This document shows, in pieces, positions 21,169 to 29,507 of a DNA stretch of 64,000 nucleotides. The DNA comes from Bacillus tuaregi (GTDB lineage: Bacteria; Bacillota; Bacilli; Bacillales; Cytobacillaceae), in contig NZ_LT629731.1 in the NCBI RefSeq assembly GCF_900104575.1, forward strand, positions 258,205 through 322,204, written 5' to 3'. The notes beneath the pieces are model-generated. The model was not told the origin of the DNA. It saw only the letters and a list, made by a program, of their open reading frames with translations, and did no database searches. The position numbers and the translations under genes were made by a program. Each line of letters starts with the position of its first letter. Position 1 is the first letter of the stretch.

Positions 21169-21275
21169 TGTAAAAATGAAGGTGCCAACAGCTCATGCTT
21201 TCGTAAAAAAACTCCTGCTTCTAAATGGACTTGGACTTGCATATGTTGAAATAGCACGTCCGAGGGGGAATTGGG

Positions 21276-21830
21276 ATGCCGCCAATTATGGGGGAAATCA
21301 TTACGATTATGATTATGGGTATTGCGCTGGGGATGGATGCCTTTTCGATTAGCTTGGGGATGGGCATGTACAAGCTAAGGCTCCGGCAGGTTTTTAAAAT
21401 TGGAATCACGATTGGAATTTTTCATATTTTTATGCCTCTGTTAGGAATGGTCGCCGGCCGCTTTTTATCGGAGCAGTTCGGGGAGATTGCGGTCTATATT
21501 GGCGGAGCGCTCCTGCTCATTTTAGGAGTGCAGATGATTTGGTCGAGTTTGGCAAAGGAGGAAGGAAGCCTGATTACACCGGTCGGCTTTGGTTTAATTC
21601 TATTTGCGCTGAGTGTCAGTCTGGATAGCTTCTCGGTAGGACTGTCATTAGGAATTTACGGTGCACAAACCCTGCTGGTGCTGGCTTGCTTCGGTGCGGG
21701 TGCGACGATTTTGTCTTGGACGGGTTTACTCATCGGCCGCCGCGTTCAGGATTGGCTTGGAAAATATAGTGAAGTGCTTGGTGGCGCCATCCTCCTTTTC
21801 TTCGGAATCAAGCTGTTGTTTCCACTTTAA
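21276..21830 (+). CDS. mntP: Manganese efflux pump MntP
   Basis: Exports Mn2+ across the cytoplasmic membrane. The 184-residue protein has six hydrophobic helices. The paired motifs [15 protein letters not shown] and [13 protein letters not shown] are the two half-repeats with membrane-embedded Asp. Length fits the family, and the gene corresponds to B. subtilis ywlD, in the same order between sua5 and ywlE. GAGGGGG is upstream of ATG 21276. No yybP-ykoY type Mn riboswitch was recognisable upstream. Confidence 0.93.
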   Translation: MPPIMGEIITIMIMGIALGMDAFSISLGMGMYKLRLRQVFKIGITIGIFHIFMPLLGMVAGRFLSEQFGEIAVYIGGALLLILGVQMIWSSLAKEEGSLITPVGFGLILFALSVSLDSFSVGLSLGIYGAQTLLVLACFGAGATILSWTGLLIGRRVQDWLGKYSEVLGGAILLFFGIKLLFPL

Positions 21831-21884
21831 CTTCATTTATTAAAATCCAGACACAAATTCGATGCGCGAATAGGACCCTTTTTC

Positions 21885-21910
21885 GACATCCTTATAGGGG
21901 TGTCTTTTTT
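21885..21910 (+). terminator. mntP terminator
   Basis: GACATCC pairs with GGGTGTC (one G-U pair) and is followed by six T. The remaining gap to ywlE (21911-22189) holds a small AAGGAT/ATCCTT hairpin near 22035 and no gene. Confidence 0.75.
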
Positions 21911-22189
21911 CTTACGTGAGAGTGACAAGAATCAAAGACTAATTAGTAAGAACGAGAAAAAAATTCTTGATATGACTATGGAAGCGGATAGATTTATTCT
22001 ATAATCTATAATATGCAGACAATAGTAAAGAAGGATTTTTCATCCTTGTTCATTGATTAAAATAAATGTTTTTTCAGGCTAAAAGACCTAGAAGAGTGGA
22101 AAAGGGAAGCGAGTCTGCAGGTGGTACGTACATAAAAAGCTAGTGGGGTCTCAAAAGGCTGATAAGGGTGAAGTAAAGGAGCTGTTGAG

Positions 22190-22627
22190 ATGATGAAAGT
22201 GTTATTTGTTTGTACAGGAAATACATGCAGAAGTCCGATGGCGGAATCGATTCTTCGAAAGATGGAGATTCCCGGGTTGGAAGTGCGGTCGGCTGGAATC
22301 TATGCGCAATCGGGAAGTGCGGCTTCTGTGAATGCGATAAAGGTCTTGGATGAACAGAAGATTCCCCATCAACATCAGGCCTCCACGCTTGATGAGGATC
22401 AGGTGGAATGGGCGGACTATATTTTTACGATGACAACTGGACACAAGGAAACCATTTTAGCTCGATATTCGCAGGCTCGTTCGAAAACGTTTACCTTAAA
22501 GGAATATGCGAAGATGGAAGGCTATCCTGATATTGCCGACCCATTCGGCGGATCTGTTGATATCTATCGAGAAGCCTTTCATGAAATTAAGGAAGCGATT
22601 GAAAAGGCTATGGAAAAATTACAGTAA
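22190..22627 (+). CDS. ywlE: Protein arginine phosphatase YwlE
   Basis: Low-molecular-weight phosphatase fold that removes phosphate from arginine residues added by McsB, opposing ClpCP-directed degradation. The 145-residue protein has the P-loop FVCTGNTCRSPMAE (Cys nucleophile, CX5R). The Thr in GNTC is the residue tied to phosphoarginine preference in the family. The general acid is Asp in ADPFGG. AAAGGAG lies 8 nt before the first of two ATGs. Confidence 0.93.
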   Translation: MMKVLFVCTGNTCRSPMAESILRKMEIPGLEVRSAGIYAQSGSAASVNAIKVLDEQKIPHQHQASTLDEDQVEWADYIFTMTTGHKETILARYSQARSKTFTLKEYAKMEGYPDIADPFGGSVDIYREAFHEIKEAIEKAMEKLQ

Positions 22628-22689
22628 AAGGATACAGGCGAAATGAGAATAAAAGCAGATTTTGAGCAGGGAGAGGGAGGCGGCTAGAG

Positions 22690-23982
22690 GTGCAGAAACG
22701 GCAGCATAAATCGGGACTACGAAAGCAGCTTGTTGTGTTTACAACGACACTTGCTATGATTACCTATACAACCAGTGCATTTTTTATCTATTTTGTATAC
22801 CCGTTTGTCAAGGACTATATCAGTATTGGAGAAATCCCGTTCACCATTATGACCCTATTACTTGGCGTGATTTGGTCGGGGATCTTAGCCTTTTTTGCCG
22901 CAGGCTTTATCATCAATCCGCTGAAGAGGCTTGAACAGGGTGCCCTGAAGGCGGCAGGCGGAGAAATTAGTGAGGATATTGAGCTTTCCAAGGCGGACAA
23001 TGAAATTCGCTCACTTGGGATTGCCTTCAACGAGATGCTAGCCAATCTCCGTGCCATGGTTCAGAATATCGACGCCAATTTTAACGAAACGAATCAAAAG
23101 GTTATGGCGATTTCGGCAGAGTCAGCGGCAGCCTCTGAACAGGCACAAGCGATTGCCTCGACGATAACAGAAATAGCCTCTGGTGCTGACAATTCAGCGG
23201 TTTCGATACAGGAAACAGCGGAAGCGGTTGATCAGGTCATTCATATTGCTGCCAAGGTGGAGAAAAAGGCGGTGACGTCTGAAAAATTGTCCGTCGAAAT
23301 GGTTGATGATTTACATCATGCCAAAGAGGTCATTCAATCGCTGATATCTGGCATTGAAACACTGGCAAATGATAACCAGCATTCGCTGCAAACCGTGAAG
23401 ATGCTGGAGGAAAATGCGTCACAGGTGGAGCGGGTGATTGGGCTTGTTGGAGAAATTGCGGCCCAAACGAATCTGTTGGCATTGAATGCCTCCATTGAAG
23501 CGGCACGGGCCGGCGAGCATGGCAGGGGCTTTGCGGTTGTTGCCGAGGAAGTGCGTGGGTTGGCGGATGAAAGCGCAAGGGCAGTGAAGGAAATCACCGG
23601 TCAAGTCAAAACGATTCAGCATGGCGTGCAAAACGTTGTTCAGCAAATCACAAAACAGGTCGACCATGCTTCGCATGAGGTGAAAAAGGGCACAGAAACG
23701 ACAGCTGCTTTGGAGGAGGTGACGAACAGCATCAATCAGATGGCTGTCTCAACCTCTGAAATCAAGGAGCTTGTTAACCAACAGATGACAGGGATTAAAG
23801 CGTTATCGAACCAGTCTGAGGCCGTTGCGGGAATAGCTGAGGAAACCTCCGCAAGCACACAGGAGGTTACGGCTTCGATTCTCCAGCAGACCGCTGTTAT
23901 CTCAAGTGTGGAGCAGCTGACAATTGAGTTAAAAGAACAAGCGGAAGTATTGAAAAGTACGATTATCAGGTTTAAAGTATAA
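22690..23982 (+). CDS. Methyl-accepting chemotaxis protein with no extracellular sensor
   Basis: A 430-residue chemoreceptor. Two transmembrane helices (about 13-40 and 50-75) are joined by only about ten residues. Then come a HAMP domain (about 76-127) and a long cytoplasmic coiled-coil with the conserved hairpin tip ([37 protein letters not shown]). The usual ligand-binding domain between the helices is absent, so it may sense membrane or intracellular state. The GTG start has GGGAGGCGG upstream. It is inserted between ywlE and rpiB, which are adjacent in B. subtilis. Confidence 0.92.
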   Translation: MQKRQHKSGLRKQLVVFTTTLAMITYTTSAFFIYFVYPFVKDYISIGEIPFTIMTLLLGVIWSGILAFFAAGFIINPLKRLEQGALKAAGGEISEDIELSKADNEIRSLGIAFNEMLANLRAMVQNIDANFNETNQKVMAISAESAAASEQAQAIASTITEIASGADNSAVSIQETAEAVDQVIHIAAKVEKKAVTSEKLSVEMVDDLHHAKEVIQSLISGIETLANDNQHSLQTVKMLEENASQVERVIGLVGEIAAQTNLLALNASIEAARAGEHGRGFAVVAEEVRGLADESARAVKEITGQVKTIQHGVQNVVQQITKQVDHASHEVKKGTETTAALEEVTNSINQMAVSTSEIKELVNQQMTGIKALSNQSEAVAGIAEETSASTQEVTASILQQTAVISSVEQLTIELKEQAEVLKSTIIRFKV

Positions 23983-24102
23983 ATGGGAAAATAATGGTAT
24001 CGAAATGGATGGCTGAGCAAAGGACTAGAACTATTAATTTTTCAGTTATATGACAAACTAAGCAGAGAGAAAATTCAAGTAAGGACTAGGAGGAGAACGA
24101 AA

Positions 24103-24543
24103 ATGAAAGTAGCTATCGCATCAGATCACGGTGGAGTGAATATTCGAGAAGAGATTAAAAGCTTAATGGACGAAATGGGTATTGAATACCAGGATTTCGG
24201 TTGTGAGTGCGGTACATCAGTGGATTATCCAGACTATGCCCTTCCGGTTGCGGAAAAAGTGGCAAGTGGTGAATTTGACAGAGGGATTCTTATCTGCGGG
24301 ACAGGCATCGGCATGAGCATTGCTGCGAATAAGGTAAAGGGAATCCGCTGTGCTCTTGTACATGACCTATTTACGGCAAAGGTAACTCGCGAGCATAATG
24401 ATAGTAACATTTTAGCAATGGGTGAGCGCGTAATCGGACCTGGTCTTGCTCGTGAAATCGCAAAAACGTGGTTAGGCGGCGAGTTCGAAGGTGGACGCCA
24501 CGCTAATCGAGTAGGTAAAATAACAGCATACGAAAATAAGTAA
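24103..24543 (+). CDS. rpiB: Ribose-5-phosphate isomerase B
   Basis: Interconverts ribose-5-phosphate and ribulose-5-phosphate. The 146-residue RpiB/LacAB-type protein has IASDHGGVNIRE (substrate-binding Asp/His), the catalytic Cys in LICGTGIGMSIAANK, and ALVHDLFTAKVTREHNDSNI. AGGAGGAG precedes the ATG. It is the ywlF position of B. subtilis. Confidence 0.95.
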   Translation: MKVAIASDHGGVNIREEIKSLMDEMGIEYQDFGCECGTSVDYPDYALPVAEKVASGEFDRGILICGTGIGMSIAANKVKGIRCALVHDLFTAKVTREHNDSNILAMGERVIGPGLAREIAKTWLGGEFEGGRHANRVGKITAYENK

Positions 24544-24615
24544 TTGTAGAGGTTGGCTGGCTACTGGAATTTCTCTAGGAAAGGGATTTTGGTAGCCAAT
24601 TAGGTTTATAAGCAC

Positions 24616-24880
24616 CTGGAAAAAGGCAAGCTGAGCTAATTGGGTAGCATAGAAAGTGTATAGGTGACCGAAAAAGGCGATGTAGAGCCAAAAGGGTAGC
24701 GTAGAGGTCTTATAGGCTCCCGAAAAAGGCGATGTAGAGCCAAAAGGGTAGCGTAGAGGTCTTATAGGCGACCGAAACAAGCCAGTCAAAGGGAATTCGG
24801 TATCCAATAAGGCAGGGTAACGAACTAACCGAGCGAAAAAAGCCACATTCGGTACCCAATCGAGCAAAGCAACGAGAAAA
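24616..24880. repeat. About 52-bp degenerate tandem repeat between rpiB and ywlG
   Basis: Two identical 50-bp stretches start at 24668 and 24720 (52-bp step), each running from CCGAAAAAGGCGATG to GTCTTATAGGC. One degraded copy precedes them and about two follow. The motif GGGTAGC/GGTA.CCAAT recurs. An open frame across it on the - strand is low-complexity and is not called a gene. It fills most of the 24544-24920 gap. Confidence 0.75.
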
Positions 24881-24920
24881 TGCATCCAAGCAATCATGAA
24901 AATGACAGGAAAGGAAAGGG

Positions 24921-25496
24921 ATGAGCTTTCAAATTATGACGATTCAAGAGCAAACGCAAACCATCCTAACCGATATTCAGAACCTGGTTGAGCTGCGCAA
25001 AGGGCAAATTTTTGTGATTGGCTGCAGCACGAGCGAAGTGCAGGGAGCGACAATCGGGACATCGGGAACAATAGATACGGCGGAGATTCTTTTCACGGAA
25101 TTTAAAAGGTTTCAGGAAAGCACAGGCGTTGAACTTGCGTTTCAGTGCTGCGAGCATTTAAACCGGGCGTTGGTTGTGGAAAGGGAAGTCGCTGAAAAGC
25201 ATGGCTTCGAACTCGTTTCGGTAGTGCCGGCGAGAAATGCGGGCGGGTCGATGGCGACTTACGCTTATCAGCATATGACCGATCCGGTGGTGGTCGAATT
25301 CATTCGTGCCGATGCCGGCATCGATATTGGCGATACCTTCATCGGCATGCATCTAAAGCATGTTGCTGTACCGATTCGCGCATCGATTGACACAATCGGC
25401 AACGCCCATGTGACGCTTGCCAGGACAAGACCAAAGCTCATCGGGGGCGAACGCGCTGTCTATGAGAAATCCAAATCCAATAAGTCTTGCAGGTAA
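24921..25496 (+). CDS. ywlG: UPF0340 / TIGR01440 family protein YwlG
   Basis: A 191-residue conserved protein of unknown function, in the conserved position before glyA. Recognisable segments are [34 protein letters not shown] and [20 protein letters not shown]. The Cys/His/Asp-rich conserved positions suggest a small enzyme, but no activity is known to me. GGAAAGG precedes the ATG. Confidence 0.9.
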   Translation: MSFQIMTIQEQTQTILTDIQNLVELRKGQIFVIGCSTSEVQGATIGTSGTIDTAEILFTEFKRFQESTGVELAFQCCEHLNRALVVEREVAEKHGFELVSVVPARNAGGSMATYAYQHMTDPVVVEFIRADAGIDIGDTFIGMHLKHVAVPIRASIDTIGNAHVTLARTRPKLIGGERAVYEKSKSNKSCR

Positions 25497-25536
25497 TACC
25501 CATTTTTTACAAAGAAATAACCGGCAGGAAAACAGG

Positions 25537-25549
25537 AATGTTCGGATTT
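25537..25549 (-). promoter_or_regulatory. PurBox (PurR operator) upstream of glyA
   Basis: Read on the - strand it is AAATCCGAACATT, a full match to AWWWCCGAACWWT. A degenerate, inverted partner (ATAACCGGCAGG) lies about 13 bp upstream, near 25518. glyA is a known member of the Bacillus purine regulon. Confidence 0.6.
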
Positions 25550-25613
25550 AGCATTTATTAACATGTGCAAGCTATGCCCGTTAAGGACATAGGCTTAATC
25601 AAAGCCCGCTACA

Positions 25614-25640
25614 AAGCCCTTGTTTTTCAAGCAAGGGCTT
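25614..25640 (+). other. Hairpin in the glyA leader
   Basis: AAGCCCTTG pairs perfectly with CAAGGGCTT around a 9-nt loop. No T-run follows, so it is probably a leader structure or a weak terminator for ywlG. Confidence 0.5.
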
Positions 25641-25790
25641 ATAAATCGATTGAAAAGTCGAAAAACGTAGAAAATCCTTATATTTTGGAAAAATGATATT
25701 CAATTATTCGGAAAAACATGTTAAGATATAAAAAGTTAATTTTCAAACAAACAAGATAATTTTTCAGGATATAGGATGAGGAGGATATAT

Positions 25791-27032
25791 ATGAAACACG
25801 TAGCACAGCAGGATGAAAAAGTCTTTAAAGCGATACAGCTTGAGCTTGGCCGTCAACGCTCAAAAATTGAATTAATTGCCTCAGAAAACTTTGTCAGTGA
25901 AGCAGTCATGGAAGCACAAGGATCTGTTTTAACCAATAAATATGCAGAAGGCTATCCAGCAAAACGCTATTATGGCGGTTGTGAATATGTGGATATTGTG
26001 GAAGATATCGCTCGAGATCGTGCGAAGGAAATTTTCGGTGCTGAGCACGTGAACGTACAGCCGCACTCTGGTGCACAAGCAAACATGGCGGTATACTTCA
26101 CAATTCTTGAGCCAGGCGATACAGTGCTTGGGATGAACCTTGCTCACGGCGGTCACTTAACACACGGAAGCCCGGTTAACTTCAGTGGTGTGCAATATAA
26201 CTTTGTCGAGTACGGTGTTGACAAGGAAACACAATATATTGACTACGACGATGTAGCAGAAAAAGCACGTCAGCATAAGCCAAAGCTTATTGTTGCCGGT
26301 GCCAGTGCGTATCCAAGACAAATTGATTTCAAGAAGTTCCGTGAAATTGCCGATGAAGTAGGCGCTTATTTAATGGTGGATATGGCGCATATTGCGGGTC
26401 TTGTTGCAGCAGGCAAGCATCCAAGCCCTGTGCCACATGCACACTTTGTGACAACAACGACGCATAAAACATTACGCGGACCACGTGGCGGAATGATCCT
26501 TTGTAAAGAAGAGTTTGCGAAGGCAATCGATAAATCCATCTTCCCTGGCATCCAAGGCGGTCCATTAATGCACGTAATCGCTGCTAAAGCAGTGGCTCTT
26601 GGTGAAGTACAACAGGAAAGCTTCAAAGACTATGCGCAAAATGTGATTAACAATGCACAGCGCCTAGCTGAAGGCTTACTAAAGGAAGGTTTAGGTCTTG
26701 TTTCAAACGGAACGGACAACCACCTATTACTTGTAGACCTACGTACACTTGGTCTTACTGGTAAAGTGGCAGAGCACGTTCTTGATGAAGTTGGAATTAC
26801 GGTTAACAAAAATGCGATCCCGTATGATCCAGAAAAGCCATTCGTGACAAGCGGTATCCGTATCGGTACAGCAGCAGTTACTTCACGCGGCTTCGGTCTT
26901 GAAGATATGGACGAAATTGCCTCCATCATTGGTTTAGTATTGAAAAACCATGAGAATGAAGCAAAGCTTCAGGAAGCAAGAGAGCGCATTGAAGCTTTAA
27001 CAAGCAAGTTTGTACTATATCCTGAATATTAA
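25791..27032 (+). CDS. glyA: Serine hydroxymethyltransferase
   Basis: PLP enzyme interconverting serine and glycine with tetrahydrofolate, the main source of one-carbon units. The 413-residue protein has the expected motifs: [37 protein letters not shown] and the PLP lysine in [14 protein letters not shown]. Start at ATG 25791 with GAGGAGG 6 nt upstream; an ATG-like start 15 bp earlier overlaps the ribosome binding site. A PurBox upstream fits PurR control. Confidence 0.97.
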   Translation: MKHVAQQDEKVFKAIQLELGRQRSKIELIASENFVSEAVMEAQGSVLTNKYAEGYPAKRYYGGCEYVDIVEDIARDRAKEIFGAEHVNVQPHSGAQANMAVYFTILEPGDTVLGMNLAHGGHLTHGSPVNFSGVQYNFVEYGVDKETQYIDYDDVAEKARQHKPKLIVAGASAYPRQIDFKKFREIADEVGAYLMVDMAHIAGLVAAGKHPSPVPHAHFVTTTTHKTLRGPRGGMILCKEEFAKAIDKSIFPGIQGGPLMHVIAAKAVALGEVQQESFKDYAQNVINNAQRLAEGLLKEGLGLVSNGTDNHLLLVDLRTLGLTGKVAEHVLDEVGITVNKNAIPYDPEKPFVTSGIRIGTAAVTSRGFGLEDMDEIASIIGLVLKNHENEAKLQEARERIEALTSKFVLYPEY

Positions 27033-27041
27033 TTAGTATAG

Positions 27042-27070
27042 CCGGCCTTACAATAGAGGCCGGTTTTTTT
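27042..27070 (+). terminator. glyA terminator
   Basis: CCGGCCT pairs with AGGCCGG around an 8-nt loop, followed by seven T. Confidence 0.93.
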
Positions 27071-27171
27071 CGGTTTTATTGGCTGCTAACAGGAGAATGG
27101 GGCTGGCCGCAGTACCTCTTTTTTGCCCAATGCGGACTCCCTTCACCATAAAATTGTCTGTTTATTTACAC

Positions 27172-27228
27172 TTTTCACTTCGTATTGCTCTTAGAGATTT
27201 TTTTCTGTAAAATAGTACGAAGTGAAAA
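27172..27228 (+). promoter_or_regulatory. upp promoter framed by a 13-bp inverted repeat
   Basis: Arms TTTTCACTTCGTA (27172-27184) and TACGAAGTGAAAA (27216-27228) are exact inverted copies. Between them lies TTGCTC (27185-27190), 17 bp, TAAAAT (27208-27213), a good sigma-A promoter. The arms abut the -35 and lie 3 bp after the -10, so the repeat looks like an operator, or a protein could bridge it. Confidence 0.7.
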
Positions 27229-27276
27229 TAGACACAGATTTTACAAAATTAGACAGTTACTAAAGGAGCGATTCTA

Positions 27277-27906
27277 GTGGCAAAAGTATATGTTTTTGAT
27301 CATCCACTTATCCAGCATAAACTTACATATATTCGACAAAAGGATACGGGAACAAAGGAGTTCAGAGAGCTTGTTGATGAAGTGGCAACGCTTATGGCCT
27401 TTGAAATTACACGTGACATGCCTTTAGAAGAAATTGAAATTGATACTCCTGTGCAAAAAACGAAATCAAGAGTGTTAACTGGTAAAAAGATTGGGATTGT
27501 ACCGATCCTTCGTGCCGGTATCGGAATGGTTGACGGCGTATTGAAGCTCATCCCGGCAGCAAAGGTTGGTCATATCGGTCTATACCGTGACCCGGAAACA
27601 TTAATGCCGGTTGAATATTATGTGAAGCTTCCAAGTGATGTGGAGGAAAGAGATTTCATCGTAGTAGACCCGATGCTGGCAACAGGCGGCTCTGCGATTG
27701 AAGCGATTAACTCACTGAAAAAGCGCGGCGGCAAGCATATCAAATTCATGTGCTTGATTGCAGCTCCAGAGGGATTAGAGGCCTTAAAGGAAGCACATCC
27801 TGATGTGGATATCTATATTGCGGCATTGGATGAAAAATTAAATGACCACGGCTATATCGTTCCTGGATTAGGGGATGCCGGAGATCGTTTATTTGGAACA
27901 AAATAA
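27277..27906 (+). CDS. upp: Uracil phosphoribosyltransferase
   Basis: Salvages uracil to UMP using PRPP. The 209-residue protein begins [19 protein letters not shown]. It has the PRPP-binding loop [16 protein letters not shown] and the uracil-binding [16 protein letters not shown]. The start is GTG with AAAGGAG upstream. A terminator follows. Order glyA-upp is conserved. Confidence 0.97.
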   Translation: MAKVYVFDHPLIQHKLTYIRQKDTGTKEFRELVDEVATLMAFEITRDMPLEEIEIDTPVQKTKSRVLTGKKIGIVPILRAGIGMVDGVLKLIPAAKVGHIGLYRDPETLMPVEYYVKLPSDVEERDFIVVDPMLATGGSAIEAINSLKKRGGKHIKFMCLIAAPEGLEALKEAHPDVDIYIAALDEKLNDHGYIVPGLGDAGDRLFGTK

Positions 27907-27915
27907 AGTATAATG

Positions 27916-27945
27916 AAGAGAAGGTTAATCTGACCTTCTCTTTTA
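27916..27945 (+). terminator. upp terminator
   Basis: AAGAGAAGGT pairs with ACCTTCTCTT, followed by TTATT. Confidence 0.88.
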
Positions 27946-27961
27946 TTAAGGTTTTTTAAAA

Positions 27962-28090
27962 GGTTGGTTAGTTGGTTAGCGGTTAGTTGGATAGGAAAAC
28001 CAACCAACCAACCAACCAACCAACTAACCAACTGTCCAACTGTCCAACCAACCAACTAACCAACTGTCCAACCAACCAACCAACCAACTA
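27962..28090. repeat. CCAA tetranucleotide tract with fold-back arm upstream of wecB
   Basis: From 28000 to 28090 the + strand is almost entirely CCAA units with occasional CTAA and CTGT interruptions. From 27962 to 27990 it is the complementary GGTT/AGTT form. The two arms could form a long hairpin with a loop near 27991-27999. The tract ends 10 bp before the wecB ribosome binding site. Confidence 0.9.
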
Positions 28091-28113
28091 TAAATAGAGA
28101 AAGGGTGAAAGGC

Positions 28114-29253
28114 ATGAGCCCGATTAAGGTGATGACAATTTTCGGGACAAGACCGGAGGCGATTAAAATGGCTCCGCTTGTACTGGAGCTGAAAAAGCAG
28201 CCGGAGCATTTTGAATCGATTGTGACGGTGACGGCCCAGCACCGGCAAATGCTTGATCAGGTGCTGAAGATCTTTGAGATTGTCCCTGATTATGATTTGA
28301 ATATGATGAAGGACCGCCAAACGCTTGTGGATGTAACGACCCGGGGGCTTGAGGGGCTTGATGCAGTGATGAAAGAGGTCGAGCCAGATATCGTATTAGT
28401 GCACGGCGATACGACCACCACCTTTGTCGCCAGCCTTGCTGCTTACTATAATAGGATAACGGTTGGCCATGTTGAGGCAGGCTTAAGGACATGGAATAAG
28501 TATTCGCCTTATCCTGAGGAGATGAACCGTCAGCTGACAGGTGTGATGGCGGATTTGCATTTTGCCCCGACGGCGAAATCCGCTCAAAACCTAGTGCAGG
28601 AAAATAAACGTGAGGACTGGATTTTTATTACCGGCAATACGGCCATCGATGCCTTGAAAACAACGGTGAAGGAGGATTATCAGCATGAGATTCTAGAGCG
28701 GCTTGGTGACGAACGCTTAATCCTCTTGACAGCCCATCGCCGTGAAAACTTAGGCGAGCCGATGCGGAATATGTTTCGCGCGATTAAACGGCTTGTTGAG
28801 GAGCATAAGGATGTTAAGGTCGTTTATCCCGTCCATATGAATCCAGCCGTCCGTGAAGTGGCTGCTGAAATTCTTGGCAATGATGAGCGAATTCAATTAA
28901 TTGAGCCACTTGATGTGATTGATTTTCATAACTTTGCCTCCCGTGCCCATCTGATTCTGACCGATTCAGGCGGTGTTCAGGAGGAGGCGCCGTCCCTTGG
29001 TGTACCTGTTCTTGTCCTGCGTGATACAACCGAGCGCCCGGAAGGAATTGAAGCAGGCACCCTGAAGCTGGCTGGGACGGAGGAGGAGACAATCTACTCT
29101 CTGGCAAACGAGCTTCTCACAGACGAGTCTGAGTATGTAAAAATGGCCAAGGCCGCCAATCCATACGGCGATGGACATGCCTCCCGTCGTATTTGTGAAG
29201 CAATTAGATATTATTTCAAAAAAATAGATTCAAGACCTGAACAGTATAAATAA
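28114..29253 (+). CDS. wecB: UDP-N-acetylglucosamine 2-epimerase (non-hydrolysing)
   Basis: Interconverts UDP-GlcNAc and UDP-ManNAc, precursor for teichoic acid linkage units or other surface glycans. The 379-residue protein has VMTIFGTRPEAIKMAPL, HGDTTTTFVASLAA, GHVEAGLRTWNKYSPYPEE, TAHRREN and LTDSGGVQEEAPSLG, all typical of the GT-B-fold epimerase. ATG 28114 has AAAGGGTG 6 nt upstream; the GTG at 28105 lies inside that site. It is often called mnaA in Bacillus. Its leader contains the CCAA tract. Confidence 0.95.
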   Translation: MSPIKVMTIFGTRPEAIKMAPLVLELKKQPEHFESIVTVTAQHRQMLDQVLKIFEIVPDYDLNMMKDRQTLVDVTTRGLEGLDAVMKEVEPDIVLVHGDTTTTFVASLAAYYNRITVGHVEAGLRTWNKYSPYPEEMNRQLTGVMADLHFAPTAKSAQNLVQENKREDWIFITGNTAIDALKTTVKEDYQHEILERLGDERLILLTAHRRENLGEPMRNMFRAIKRLVEEHKDVKVVYPVHMNPAVREVAAEILGNDERIQLIEPLDVIDFHNFASRAHLILTDSGGVQEEAPSLGVPVLVLRDTTERPEGIEAGTLKLAGTEEETIYSLANELLTDESEYVKMAKAANPYGDGHASRRICEAIRYYFKKIDSRPEQYK

Positions 29254-29263
29254 TCATGAATAG

Positions 29264-29294
29264 CTGACTCTCTTTGATGAGGGTCAGTTTTTTT
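29264..29294 (+). terminator. wecB terminator
   Basis: CTGACTC pairs with GGGTCAG (one G-U pair), followed by seven T. Confidence 0.88.
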
Positions 29295-29347
29295 GTGAAA
29301 TCATTGTGAGGGAGGAGTTCTTTTTTTTCCAGAAAAAGGGTAAGTGG

Positions 29348-29404
29348 TGATATAAGGGGAAAAAGCGCGGATATATCGTCCAAAACCGCGGATACCCACT
29401 ACCC
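29348..29404. repeat. 21-bp phased repeat, copy 2 (3 units)
   Basis: TGATA/GGATA begins at 29348, 29369 and 29390, in a 21-bp step, with CGCGGATA in the latter two. This is the family of 21064-21168 in the opposite orientation, placed just upstream of the subtilase gene. Confidence 0.75.
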
Positions 29405-29507
29405 CCTCCGAAAAAAGGTCGATTTAATCGTCAGAGAAAGAAACAAAACCATCCTTTTGCATACATTCCTCATGCTTGGAAAATCTAAGGGAAAAGGAGG
29501 GGTTTGT

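Noticed and set aside
24472-24897. 141-codon ORF on the - strand
   Set aside because: It overlaps rpiB and consists of the 52-bp repeat; hydrophobic low-complexity translation without a convincing start.
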